Source: Rhodocyclaceae bacterium
GTDB taxonomy: Bacteria; Pseudomonadota; Gammaproteobacteria; Burkholderiales; Rhodocyclaceae
Assembly (NCBI GenBank): GCA_026415155.1
Contig: JAOAHQ010000034.1
Span: forward strand, 1-64,000
Length of the DNA: 64,000 bases
Direction of reading: 5' to 3'
Numbering within the stretch: the stretch's first letter is position 1; the number at the start of each line of letters is the position of its first letter. The notes beneath the pieces are model-generated. The model searched no databases. It had not been told where the DNA came from and was given only the letters and a program-made list of their open reading frames with translations. Shown piece by piece: positions 1 to 7,559 of this stretch. The translations under genes and the position numbers were made by a program.

Positions 1-2
1 GC

Positions 3-1703
3 ATGTACCTGCGCGCGCTGTGGGGCCGCGATTTCTTCATGCGCCCGACCGCCGGCGACTTCGATTCGCGCGAGGGCTTCAAGCCCTTTATCGCCGATTT
101 CTTCTTGCACCTGCCCGATGCCTATGACGACTGGAATGGCATTCCCGGCCTCGATCTCTACCGCGCCGCCGCGGCGCACTGCGCCGCGCACGTCGTGGCC
201 ACCACGGCGCGCATCGATGCCGACCGCCTCTCGGCCTTGCAGCAGGTATGCGTCGGCCTCTTCGAGGATGCGCGCGTCGAGGCGCTGGCGATCCGCCGCT
301 TTCCGCGCCTGAAGGATTTCTGGGCGCAGTTTCATGTTGCCGAGCCAAAGGGCGAGACGGTCGGCGACTACCTCAACCGTATCGCTCGCGCGCTGCTCGA
401 CCCGGCTTACGAGGATGCCGAACCGCTCGTCGCCTGGGCGCGCGAAGGCTTTGCCAACGCCGATCTCGCCACGAATGCGGTGTCGGTGGAACTGGGGCTG
501 GCGCTGGCCGAGGAATTCCACAAGCGCCGCTTGCCCTATTCGCCCTACCGCGACGTGCAGGCCGCGCCTTATCGCGACGACAACCGCTACCTGTGGGAGT
601 ATGAGGAATACACCTACGAGCAGGCCATCGCCGCAGGCTTTGCCAGCGAGCAGCAGGTGCGCAAATACGTCAGCGTCTCGGAGATGGTCAATGAGGTCGA
701 AGTCGAGACGGCCGGGGATGATGCGCAGGAGATCTGGGTGTGCGCCACCGAGCTCTTCGATGACGATGGCACGACCTACAACCAGCGGGAAGGCAAGGAG
801 CCGGTCGCCGAGCCGCGCCACTACGACGAATTCGACTACCACATCCAGCTTGCCCGCCCAGCCTGGGCGACCGTGCTGGAAAAGCGGCCGAAATTTGGCG
901 ATCTGGCCGTGGTCGATAAGATCATCGACGAGCATCGCAAGGTCACGCAGCGCTTGAAGCATTTGCTCGATGCCCTGCAGCCGCAGGGGGTGCAGCGTAT
1001 CCGCAAGCTCGAAGAAGGCGACGAGGTGGACATCAACGCGGCGATCCGCTCGCTGATCGACATCCGCATGGGGCAACAGCCCGATCCGCGCGTGATGATG
1101 CGCTCGGTGAGGAAGACGCGCGACATCGCCGTCTTGGTGCTGCTCGATCTGTCGGAGTCGACCAACGACAAGGTGGCGGGGCAGGACTATACGGTGCTGG
1201 AGCTCACGCGCGCCGCGACGGTGCTGTTGGGCGAGGCGATCCATAAGGTGGGCGATGCCTTCGCCGTGCATGGCTTTTATTCCGATGGCCGCCACAACGT
1301 CTTCTACCATCGCTACAAGGATTTCGAGCAGCCCTGGAACGAGATCCCGAAGGCGCGGCTCGCCGGCATGGAAGGGCGCTTCTCGACGCGCATGGGCGCG
1401 GCGATCCGCCATGCGGGGTTTCACCTCTCGCAGGTGCGGGCGGCGAAGAAGCTCCTCATCGTCGTCACCGACGGCGAACCCGCCGACATCGACGTGCGCG
1501 ATCCGCAGTATCTGCGCTTCGATGCCAAGAAGGCGGTCGAGGACGTCGGCCGCTTAGGCGTCATTCCGTTTTGCCTGACACTCGATCCGCGCGCCGACCA
1601 GTATGTGGCGCGCATCTTCGGGCAGAGGAACTACCTGATCCTCGACCACGTCGAGCGGCTGCCGGAGCGCCTGCCGCAGCTTTATGCAGGGCTGACCAAA
1701 TGA
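3..1703 (+). CDS. cbbO: CbbO/NorD-type VWA-domain protein, 5'-truncated
   Basis: C-terminal 566 residues of a CbbO/NorD-family protein. The family is usually about 750-800 residues, so the gene probably begins before the window and the first in-window ATG is unlikely to be the true start. A von Willebrand factor A domain fills the last ~200 residues, with an intact MIDAS motif DLSES (D382, S384, S386) and a TDGEPAD segment near residue 492. In the known family, CbbO partners the MoxR-type AAA+ ATPase CbbQ as a Rubisco activase that removes inhibitory sugar phosphates. The stop overlaps the start of cbbY (ATGA). CbbQ and Rubisco are expected just upstream but are not visible. NorD is the alternative name; the downstream cbbY and aldolase favour CbbO. 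Confidence 0.85.
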   Translation: MYLRALWGRDFFMRPTAGDFDSREGFKPFIADFFLHLPDAYDDWNGIPGLDLYRAAAAHCAAHVVATTARIDADRLSALQQVCVGLFEDARVEALAIRRFPRLKDFWAQFHVAEPKGETVGDYLNRIARALLDPAYEDAEPLVAWAREGFANADLATNAVSVELGLALAEEFHKRRLPYSPYRDVQAAPYRDDNRYLWEYEEYTYEQAIAAGFASEQQVRKYVSVSEMVNEVEVETAGDDAQEIWVCATELFDDDGTTYNQREGKEPVAEPRHYDEFDYHIQLARPAWATVLEKRPKFGDLAVVDKIIDEHRKVTQRLKHLLDALQPQGVQRIRKLEEGDEVDINAAIRSLIDIRMGQQPDPRVMMRSVRKTRDIAVLVLLDLSESTNDKVAGQDYTVLELTRAATVLLGEAIHKVGDAFAVHGFYSDGRHNVFYHRYKDFEQPWNEIPKARLAGMEGRFSTRMGAAIRHAGFHLSQVRAAKKLLIVVTDGEPADIDVRDPQYLRFDAKKAVEDVGRLGVIPFCLTLDPRADQYVARIFGQRNYLILDHVERLPERLPQLYAGLTK

Positions 1704-2425
1704 GCCTCGAGGCCGTCCTCTTCGACGTCGATGGCACGCTCGCCGACACCGAGGAGGCGCACCGCCAGGCCTTCAATGCCGCCTTCGAGGAGTTTGGCCT
1801 GCCCTGGCATTGGGATGCGCCGCTTTATCGGAAGCTCCTTGCCGTCACCGGCGGCAGGGAGCGCATCGCCCACTATTGCCGCGAGGTCGAGCCGGCGCGG
1901 CTTACCCAGCCCGGCATAGAGGAGTTCATCGCCCGGCTGCATGCGCGGAAGACCAAGCTTTACGAGGACATGGTGCGCGCAGGACAAATCGCCGTACGCC
2001 CGGGCGTGGTGCGCCTCCTTGCCGAGCTCAAGGCGGCGGGGATACGCCTTGCGATCGCCACGACGACCTCGCGCGCCAATGTCGAGGTGCTCTTGGCGAC
2101 CACCCTTGCCGTCCTGCCAGCGCCGATTTTCGAGGTGATGGGCTGCGGCGAGGAGGCCGCGGCGAAAAAGCCCGCGCCCGACGTCTATCTCTGGGTGCTC
2201 GAGCGGCTTAGCCTGCCTGCCGAGGCGTGCCTCGCCATCGAGGATTCGAGAAACGGCGTGCTGGCCGCCCGCTCAGCGGGCATCCCGGTGCTCGTCACCG
2301 AAAGCGCCTGGACGCAAGGCGAGGATTTTGCCGGGGCGGCGGCCGTGCTGCCCGATCTCGGCGAGGTCGATCTCGCCCGCTTGCGGCGCATCCACGAGGA
2401 GGCGACATGCCGCTCGTCGAGCTGA
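1700..2425 (+). CDS. cbbY: HAD-family sugar-bisphosphate phosphatase CbbY
   Basis: A 241-residue HAD-superfamily hydrolase. Motif I is DVDGT (D9, D11), followed by a helical cap. The KKPAPD lysine lies near residue 155 and the IEDSRNG acidic motif near 177. Characterised CbbY proteins dephosphorylate xylulose-1,5-bisphosphate, a tight Rubisco inhibitor, so this is a metabolite-repair enzyme for the Calvin cycle. It overlaps cbbO by 4 bp and the aldolase gene by 19 bp, which implies one operon with translational coupling. The start at 1700 was chosen because of the ATGA overlap; an upstream in-frame start would lie deep inside cbbO. A phosphoglycolate phosphatase-like role cannot be excluded by sequence alone. 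Confidence 0.85.
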   Translation: MSLEAVLFDVDGTLADTEEAHRQAFNAAFEEFGLPWHWDAPLYRKLLAVTGGRERIAHYCREVEPARLTQPGIEEFIARLHARKTKLYEDMVRAGQIAVRPGVVRLLAELKAAGIRLAIATTTSRANVEVLLATTLAVLPAPIFEVMGCGEEAAAKKPAPDVYLWVLERLSLPAEACLAIEDSRNGVLAARSAGIPVLVTESAWTQGEDFAGAAAVLPDLGEVDLARLRRIHEEATCRSSS

Positions 2426-3567
2426 AGGACATGCTGCAGCAGGCGCGCGCCCACGGTTACGCCGTCGGCGCCTATGACGCCGTCGACAGCCACTTCGTCG
2501 CTGCGATCCTCGCTGGGGCGGAAGCCGCGCGCGCGCCGGTGATCGTCAGTTTCGCCGAATCGCATTTTTCCCATTACGATTTTCCGGCGCTCGTCGCCTG
2601 TGCCGAATCCTTGGCGCGCCGCGCCAGCGTGCCGGTGGCGCTGTTCCTCGATCACGGCGCGAGCATGGAAAGTGCCGTCGCTGCGATCCGCCACGGCTGC
2701 AACGGCGTGATGGTCGATGCTTCCCATCTCGACTTCGAGGCCAATGTCGCGGCGACCCGCGAGGTCGTCGCGATGGCCCATGCCGTCGGCGTGCCCGTCG
2801 AGGGCGAGCTCGGCTATGTGCCGGGGGTCGAGGGCGAGGATGCCGAGCGCCACCCCGGCGAGATGCGCCTTACCTCGCCCGAAGAGGCGGCGGCCTATGT
2901 CGCGGCGACCAGCGTCGACTTCCTCGCCGTCTCGGTCGGCACCGTGCATGGCCGCTTGCGCGGCGAACCAAGGCTCGATCTGGAGCGCCTCGCCGCGATC
3001 GGCGCGGCAATCGAGCAGCCGCTCGTCATCCACGGCGGCACGGGGCTTTCTGATGAGCAGTTCCGGGCGCTCATCGAGCGCGGCGTGGCGAAGATCAACT
3101 ACTACACGGCGCTTGCCGATCTCGCCGCCGCGGCGCTCGCGAAGGCGAAATCCGGCTATGCCGCGGCGCTCGATGCGGCGCGCCAGGCCATCGCCGCGGA
3201 GGTGGTGCGCACTTCGCAAGTCTTCGGCGCGGCGGGGCGGGCGGAGGAAGTGCTCGCCGCCTGCCGGCCCTGGCGCAACGTCGAGCATGTCATCCTCTTC
3301 AACTGGTCGGCGGAAGCGGCTGGGCGCGCGGCGGAATTCGAGCGCGAAGGCGAGGCGATCCTTGCCGAGGTGCCCGGCGTGCGTGAGGCGGTGGTGGGCC
3401 AGGCGATCCATGCGGATGCCCGCTACCAGCGTGCCTGGTTGATTCGCCTCGCGAGCCCCGCCGCGGAAGCGGCCTACATGCAGGACGCAAGGCATCTCGA
3501 GTATGCCAATCGCGTCTTCCGGCCCCACGCGGCCGACCGCATCAAGGGCGATTACGCGCGGGAGTAG
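2407..3567 (+). CDS. Class II fructose-bisphosphate/ketose aldolase fused to a C-terminal Dabb domain
   Basis: A 386-residue two-domain protein. Residues 1 to about 285 are a complete zinc-dependent class II aldolase: catalytic/zinc pair D82-H83, E134, zinc ligands H181 (SVGTVHG) and H209 (VIHGGTGLS), then a phosphate-binding NYYT segment. The last ~100 residues (from about HVILFNWSAEAA to the end) resemble a Dabb (dimeric alpha/beta barrel, stress-responsive) domain, not found in ordinary 285-residue KbaY/GatY or 350-residue FbaA enzymes. An AGGAGG-like ribosome site (inside the cbbY 3' end) precedes the ATG. In the Calvin cycle it would condense dihydroxyacetone phosphate with glyceraldehyde-3-phosphate or erythrose-4-phosphate. 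The role of the Dabb part is unknown. Confidence 0.85.
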   Translation: MPLVELKDMLQQARAHGYAVGAYDAVDSHFVAAILAGAEAARAPVIVSFAESHFSHYDFPALVACAESLARRASVPVALFLDHGASMESAVAAIRHGCNGVMVDASHLDFEANVAATREVVAMAHAVGVPVEGELGYVPGVEGEDAERHPGEMRLTSPEEAAAYVAATSVDFLAVSVGTVHGRLRGEPRLDLERLAAIGAAIEQPLVIHGGTGLSDEQFRALIERGVAKINYYTALADLAAAALAKAKSGYAAALDAARQAIAAEVVRTSQVFGAAGRAEEVLAACRPWRNVEHVILFNWSAEAAGRAAEFEREGEAILAEVPGVREAVVGQAIHADARYQRAWLIRLASPAAEAAYMQDARHLEYANRVFRPHAADRIKGDYARE

Positions 3568-3569
3568 CG

Positions 3570-3935
3570 ATGTACGCGCGGCTTGCCGATTTCCCGGTGC
3601 TCGACGAGTATCCGCATCGCATCCCCGCCGCGACCTGGAATGCCTGGCGGCGGTTTCGGCTCAAGCAGCCGCGTGTGGCGCAGTGGCGCTTCGATCTGCC
3701 GGGGCTCGAGCCATTCCAGGCCGTGATCGAGGAGCGCCTGTGGGTCTGTATCGACCCGACGCTCGGCGATGCGCCGATCATCGCCTGGCAGCGCTTCGAA
3801 GATGCCGGCCGCAGCGACTTATCGGCACCGGTAGAGTGCAGTGTGCTGCAATATCATTTCGGCGCGAGCCGTTATCGCGACCGCATCCTCGCCGCCATTC
3901 AGGCCGAGCTCGAAGAGCGCTTGCGCCGCTGCTGA
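3570..3935 (+). CDS. Hypothetical protein, 121 aa, in the cbb operon
   Basis: Small soluble protein beginning 2 bases after the aldolase stop, so almost certainly co-transcribed and possibly coupled. It is rich in aromatic residues (several W, Y and F) and has a helical C-terminus (AAIQAELEERLRR). There is no signal peptide or membrane segment and I recognise no catalytic motif. The third-position GC pattern and tight spacing between two clear genes support real coding. Function unknown. By position it could serve the Rubisco/aldolase accessory group or belong with the following psiE. Confidence 0.6.
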   Translation: MYARLADFPVLDEYPHRIPAATWNAWRRFRLKQPRVAQWRFDLPGLEPFQAVIEERLWVCIDPTLGDAPIIAWQRFEDAGRSDLSAPVECSVLQYHFGASRYRDRILAAIQAELEERLRRC

Positions 3936-3942
3936 ACCCATC

Positions 3943-4392
3943 ATGGACGTCCGTTCCCACACCTTTGACCGCCTGCGCCGCGTCTTCTGCTGCGGCCTCG
4001 ATCTCGTCGAATATCTCGGCCTCTTGGTGATCGGCATCGCCACGACGGTGGCGATGTATCACGAGGTGATGGTGATGGTCGAAGCGGGGCGCGTGCAACT
4101 TGCCGACCTCCTCTTGATGTTCCTCTACCTCGAGGTGCTGGCGATGATCGGCCAGTATTTCAAGTCCGGCCAGCTGCCGGTGCGCTTTCCGATGTACATC
4201 GCGATCGTTGCCTTGGCGCGTTACCTGATCCTCGACCTCAAGGAGATGACCGAGTGGCGCATGCTCGCCATCGCGCTCGCCATCTTCCTGATCACGCTCG
4301 GCGTGCTCCTGATCCGTTACGGCCACGTGCGCTTTCCCTACCGCGAGGATAGCGAGGCGGAAAGCGCCGCGAAGCCCTTCGTCAAGGAGTGA
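3943..4392 (+). CDS. psiE: PsiE-family membrane protein (phosphate-starvation-inducible)
   Basis: A 149-residue protein with about four hydrophobic segments, beginning roughly at residues 20, 55, 87 and 108. It matches PsiE by the LVEYLGLLVIGIATTVAMYHE first helix, the YLEVLAMIGQYFKSGQLPVR loop and the ALARYLILD region. PsiE proteins are inner-membrane proteins of unknown biochemical role, regulated by phosphate in Escherichia coli. The gene starts 8 bp after the preceding 121-residue gene and is the last of the forward run. Its stop is followed by a copy of the dispersed repeat and then by the convergent SulP gene. Control by phosphate was not tested; no clear Pho box was seen. Confidence 0.75.
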   Translation: MDVRSHTFDRLRRVFCCGLDLVEYLGLLVIGIATTVAMYHEVMVMVEAGRVQLADLLLMFLYLEVLAMIGQYFKSGQLPVRFPMYIAIVALARYLILDLKEMTEWRMLAIALAIFLITLGVLLIRYGHVRFPYREDSEAESAAKPFVKE

Positions 4393-4407
4393 CCTCGGCG
4401 GGCGAAG

Positions 4408-4432
4408 TGCCGTCCCCCCAGCGCCGAGTTTC
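4408..4432 (-). repeat. Dispersed 25-bp repeat, copy 1 (intergenic)
   Basis: Reverse-orientation copy of the window-wide element (core GTCGGCGCTGGCGGGACGGC read on the minus strand). It sits between the converging psiE and SulP1 genes and overlaps the last bases of the SulP1 stop codon. Confidence 0.7.
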
Positions 4433-7073
4433 AGGCCTGTTTGTGCACCGCTTCGACGAGAGCGTCCGGTTCCGGCGGGCGCTTGACGACGAGCACGGCG
4501 CAGGAAAGCCCCCCGGCGACGCGGTCGGTCGTCTGGCCGGCGAGCTTCCGCGTCAGCCCTTTTCTCTGATCGTTGCCGATGACGACGAGGTCGGCCTCCA
4601 GGCGCGCGGCCGCCTCGAGGATCGCTTCGGCCGGCGGTTGGGCGACGAGGCAGGGTTCGGCCGCGATACCCTCGATCTTCATGAGCCCGACCTTTTCCGT
4701 GAGATCCTCCTCGGCGCGGGCGCGTTCGGCATCGGTGCTCGCCGCGGCGAGCACCGTGATCGGCAGGCCGAGCGCCTTGGCGATTTGTGTCGCGACCTCG
4801 GCGGCGGTGGCGGAGATCGACGAGCCGTCGCTGGCGAGGAGGATGCGCCGGCGGATCGGTTGCGCGCGCCAGTTGGCGATCAGCACATGGCAAGGCGCCT
4901 GGATCAGGATCTGCTGGGCGATGTCGCCGAGGAGGCGCTCCTTGATGTCGCCCTTGGGCGGCCGGCGGCCGATGACGAGGATGTTGCTGTCAGCCGCGCG
5001 CGATGCGGCGATGATCTCCTGGACCGGCTGCTTGCCATAGCGCACCTGCGTTTCGCAGGCCACGCCGGCGAGATTGGCCTGGCGCTCGGCCTGCGCCAGC
5101 CGTGCATGGGCGATCTCGTCCTCGGCAGGGGTCTCGACCATCGTCATCACGTCGAGCGTGACGCCGAAGTGCCGGGCGAGCTGGATCGCGATGGCCTCGG
5201 GCGCATGGCTGAATTCGCTGCCGTCGGTGGCGAGCAGGAGGCGCTGGCGGCGCAGGCCATCGGGCAGGATGCCGCTATTGCATTCCTTGAAGATGCGCGT
5301 CTTGCAGGTGCGGCAGACGTTCGGATCGAGCGTCCAGTAGAGCGCGCCGGTGACGTTCGTCATCACCGGGAAGAAGGCGCCTGGCCCGATCTGGTCGAGA
5401 TAGCCGCCTTGCCGCAACAGCGCCAGGTTGGTCTGATTGAGCCGATAGAAGTAGAGGCCGCCGCCCAGCCGGCGGCGCCGGCGCGCCTCCTGCGCGAGCA
5501 CTTCGGCGCCGGCGATGTCGATGTAGGAGAGTCCCGAGCAGGTGAGCAGCACGGATTTTTGTAAGGGATTGTCTTCGTCGATCTGCTGTAGCACTTGTTG
5601 CACGTGGCTCGCCGCGCCGAAATAGAGCGAGCCGGTGACGCGCAGGATGCGCAGTTGCGGGCACTCGGGGCGGCCCTGGGCGCGCACGAAGTGATAGGCG
5701 CCTTCCTCGGGGGCGGGCACGACCGGCACCATCTCCGGCTTCGAGGTGCGATAGAGGAACATCAGGAGCGACAAGAAGACGCCGAGGAAGATGCCGGCTT
5801 CGAGGTTGATCAGCGTGCCGATGAGCGTCGTGGCGAGGATCGCGCTTTCCGCCTTGCTGGTATGCCAGATGTGCTTGATGTGATGGAAGTCGATCAGCCC
5901 CCAGGCGACGAGGAACAAAATGCCGGCCATCGCCGCGGTCGGCAGATAGGCGGCGAGCGGCGCGACCGCCAGCAGGATCAGCACCAGCGCGAGCGAGGCG
6001 AACACCGAGGCGAGCGGCGTCTTGGCGCCCGCTTCGTAATTGACGCCGGAGCGGTTGAACGAGCCGGAGGAAGCATAGGCCGAGAAGAAGCTGCCGACGA
6101 TGTTCGCGAGGCCCTGGCCGATGAATTCCTGGTTGCCGTCGATGCGCTGCTCGGAGCGCACGGCGATGGCGCGCGAGATCGAGACGGCTTCGGTGAGCGC
6201 CAGCATCGTGATCACCAGTGCCGCAGCGACGGTGGCCTTGAGGCTGGCGAGCGAGAAGTCGGGCAGCGAGAGTGGCGGGAGCCCCGCCGGCAGCGCGCCG
6301 ACGGTGACGATGTGCGTCTTGTCGAAGCCCTCGATCCAGACGAGCGCCTCGGCGAACAGGCTGCCGACCACCATCGCGGCGATCATGTAGGGAATCTTCT
6401 TGAGGTATTTCTTCGTCAGGATGCCGGTGGCGAGGGTCACGAGGCTCACCGAGAGCACCCAAGGGTTGATGTCGAAGAACTGCAGATAAAGCTGATGCAC
6501 GATCTCGTAAAACGGCGTGCCGCGCGGGATGCCGATGCCGAAGAAATTCTTCACCTGGCTCGCCGCGATGAGGATCGCCGCACCGGCCGTGAAGCCGATC
6601 ACGACGGTGTGCGAGATGAAATTCACCAGCGCGCCCAGGCGCGCGAGGCCGAGGATCAGCTGGAAGAGGCCGACGAGGAAGGTGAGGGTGAGGACGAGCT
6701 GGATGTAATGCGGCGAACCGGGCTCGGCGGTGTGGGAGAGCGCGGCGAAGATGGCGATCGAGATTGCCGTGGTGGGCCCCGAGACGAGATGCCAGGAGGA
6801 GCCGAACAGCGCGGCGACGATGGCGGGCACCATCGCGGCATAGAGGCCGTATTGCGGCGGCAGGCCGGCGATGGTGGCGAAGGCCACGCCCTGCGGCAGC
6901 ACGATCAGCGCCCCGGTGATGCCGGCGATCAGATCGTCCTTGAGCGTTTTGCGCGTGACGAGCGGCCACCAGAGCAGGAAGGGAAAGAATTTGCTCCAGA
7001 GGCCAGCTGGCGGTTTCATCGGCGCGGGTTCGGCGAGGCGGGAGGAGGGGGGGTGGGGAAGACGCGTGTCCAT
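4431..7073 (-). CDS. SulP-family anion transporter with STAS and two C-terminal UspA domains (SulP1)
   Basis: An 880-residue inner-membrane anion transporter of the SulP/SLC26 family. It has an N-terminal 10-14 helix transport domain (signature GLPPQYGLYAAMVPAIVAAL and the GQGLANIVGSFF loop), then a STAS domain around 475-585. A short cysteine linker follows (C-x2-C-x7-C in VCRTCKTRIFKEC), then two universal-stress-protein domains (LLLATDGS and RILLASDGS starts, each ending in a hydrophobic VLIA/VLVV strand). SulP members carry sulfate or bicarbonate; the carbon-fixation context makes bicarbonate attractive but unproven. Start at 7073 is the first ATG after a TTG; no clear Shine-Dalgarno is seen, so 7019 is an alternative. 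It lies 82 bp downstream of a small gene with a sigma-54-like promoter. Confidence 0.85.
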   Translation of the reverse strand: MDTRLPHPPSSRLAEPAPMKPPAGLWSKFFPFLLWWPLVTRKTLKDDLIAGITGALIVLPQGVAFATIAGLPPQYGLYAAMVPAIVAALFGSSWHLVSGPTTAISIAIFAALSHTAEPGSPHYIQLVLTLTFLVGLFQLILGLARLGALVNFISHTVVIGFTAGAAILIAASQVKNFFGIGIPRGTPFYEIVHQLYLQFFDINPWVLSVSLVTLATGILTKKYLKKIPYMIAAMVVGSLFAEALVWIEGFDKTHIVTVGALPAGLPPLSLPDFSLASLKATVAAALVITMLALTEAVSISRAIAVRSEQRIDGNQEFIGQGLANIVGSFFSAYASSGSFNRSGVNYEAGAKTPLASVFASLALVLILLAVAPLAAYLPTAAMAGILFLVAWGLIDFHHIKHIWHTSKAESAILATTLIGTLINLEAGIFLGVFLSLLMFLYRTSKPEMVPVVPAPEEGAYHFVRAQGRPECPQLRILRVTGSLYFGAASHVQQVLQQIDEDNPLQKSVLLTCSGLSYIDIAGAEVLAQEARRRRRLGGGLYFYRLNQTNLALLRQGGYLDQIGPGAFFPVMTNVTGALYWTLDPNVCRTCKTRIFKECNSGILPDGLRRQRLLLATDGSEFSHAPEAIAIQLARHFGVTLDVMTMVETPAEDEIAHARLAQAERQANLAGVACETQVRYGKQPVQEIIAASRAADSNILVIGRRPPKGDIKERLLGDIAQQILIQAPCHVLIANWRAQPIRRRILLASDGSSISATAAEVATQIAKALGLPITVLAAASTDAERARAEEDLTEKVGLMKIEGIAAEPCLVAQPPAEAILEAAARLEADLVVIGNDQRKGLTRKLAGQTTDRVAGGLSCAVLVVKRPPEPDALVEAVHKQA

Positions 7074-7108
7074 CAAATATTAGCAGAGAATCATAGACAG
7101 CCGCCGGC

Positions 7109-7125
7109 CGCCTCGCGGCGAGGCG
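7109..7125. other. Small perfect hairpin between the small gene and SulP1
   Basis: CGCCTCG-CGG-CGAGGCG, a 7-bp stem with a 3-base loop, in the 78-bp gap upstream of SulP1. A very similar sequence (CCTCG..GGCGAGGCGCCGG) recurs about 130 bp away inside the small gene. It could be an attenuator or mRNA-processing hairpin; no U-tract follows. Confidence 0.35.
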
Positions 7126-7154
7126 CCGGGGTGATGACAGCGGCAGGGCGACGG

Positions 7155-7376
7155 TCAGCCGGCGCGGTGGGCGTGCCGGGCCGGCAGGACGGGGCGCCGC
7201 ACCGCATCGGCGCGGCGCAGCGCGGCGGCGGGTCTATCCGCTGCCTCGGCGGCGAGGCGCCGGTAACGCTCGGCTTCGAGCAGATGCGCCTTGCGGCGCA
7301 CCGAGAGGCATTCGCCGGCTTCTGAGGCCGCGACCTGGGCGATCCAGCGGAACAGGGCTTGGAAAATGTTTTTCAT
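7155..7376 (-). CDS. Small orphan protein, 73 aa, first gene of the SulP1 transcript
   Basis: A short reading frame beginning MKNIFQALFRWIAQVAASEA, with an amphipathic N-terminal helix and an arginine/alanine-rich tail. I recognise no family. Support for coding comes from position: it starts 29 bases downstream of the predicted start site of a strong sigma-54-like promoter and precedes SulP1 on the same strand with no other gene between. A weak AAGGCG lies upstream of the ATG. The rest of the 480-bp interval between SulP1 and the SLC13 gene is taken by the promoter, a dyad, a palindrome and a repeat copy. It could be a small regulatory subunit of the transporter or a spurious ORF in GC-rich DNA. 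Confidence 0.45.
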   Translation of the reverse strand: MKNIFQALFRWIAQVAASEAGECLSVRRKAHLLEAERYRRLAAEAADRPAAALRRADAVRRPVLPARHAHRAG

Positions 7377-7415
7377 GGCAACGCGCCTTGTCGAGAGTTG
7401 GGGACAGGCGTGTTA

Positions 7416-7431
7416 CGCATGGACCGTGCCA
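7416..7431 (-). promoter_or_regulatory. Sigma-54 (RpoN) promoter-like element for small gene/SulP1
   Basis: Read on the minus strand: TGGCAC-GGTCC-ATGC, so the -24 GG and -12 GC are exactly 10 bases apart as required. The predicted start is near 7405, leaving a ~29-base leader before the small gene at 7376. A TTGC-N5-GCAA dyad lies about 110 bp upstream of the start, typical of NtrC-type enhancer sites. Confidence 0.6.
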
Positions 7432-7484
7432 GGGCGGTCGGCTACGGCCAACTCTTTGATGCGAAAGGCTTCCTTGCCGGGCGG

Positions 7485-7498
7485 GGCACGGCCGTGCC
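7485..7498. promoter_or_regulatory. 14-bp perfect palindrome GGCACGGCCGTGCC
   Basis: Lies between the TTGC-N5-GCAA dyad and the sigma-54-like promoter. It may be a second regulator or IHF-independent operator; function unknown. Confidence 0.35.
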
Positions 7499-7509
7499 GC
7501 AGTGCGGTG

Positions 7510-7522
7510 TTGCGATCTGCAA
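7510..7522. promoter_or_regulatory. TTGC-N5-GCAA dyad, candidate NtrC-type enhancer site
   Basis: TTGC-GATCT-GCAA, a perfect 4-bp-arm dyad about 105-117 bp upstream of the predicted sigma-54 start. The same arms and spacing occur at 15379-15391 upstream of the other sigma-54-like promoter. Confidence 0.5.
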
Positions 7523-7534
7523 TGGTCGGCGGGG

Positions 7535-7559
7535 TGCCGTCCCGCCCGCGCCGAGTTTC
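7535..7559 (-). repeat. Dispersed 25-bp repeat, copy 2 (intergenic)
   Basis: Reverse-orientation copy immediately after the SLC13 gene (overlapping its stop region), next to the TTGC-N5-GCAA dyad. Confidence 0.7.
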
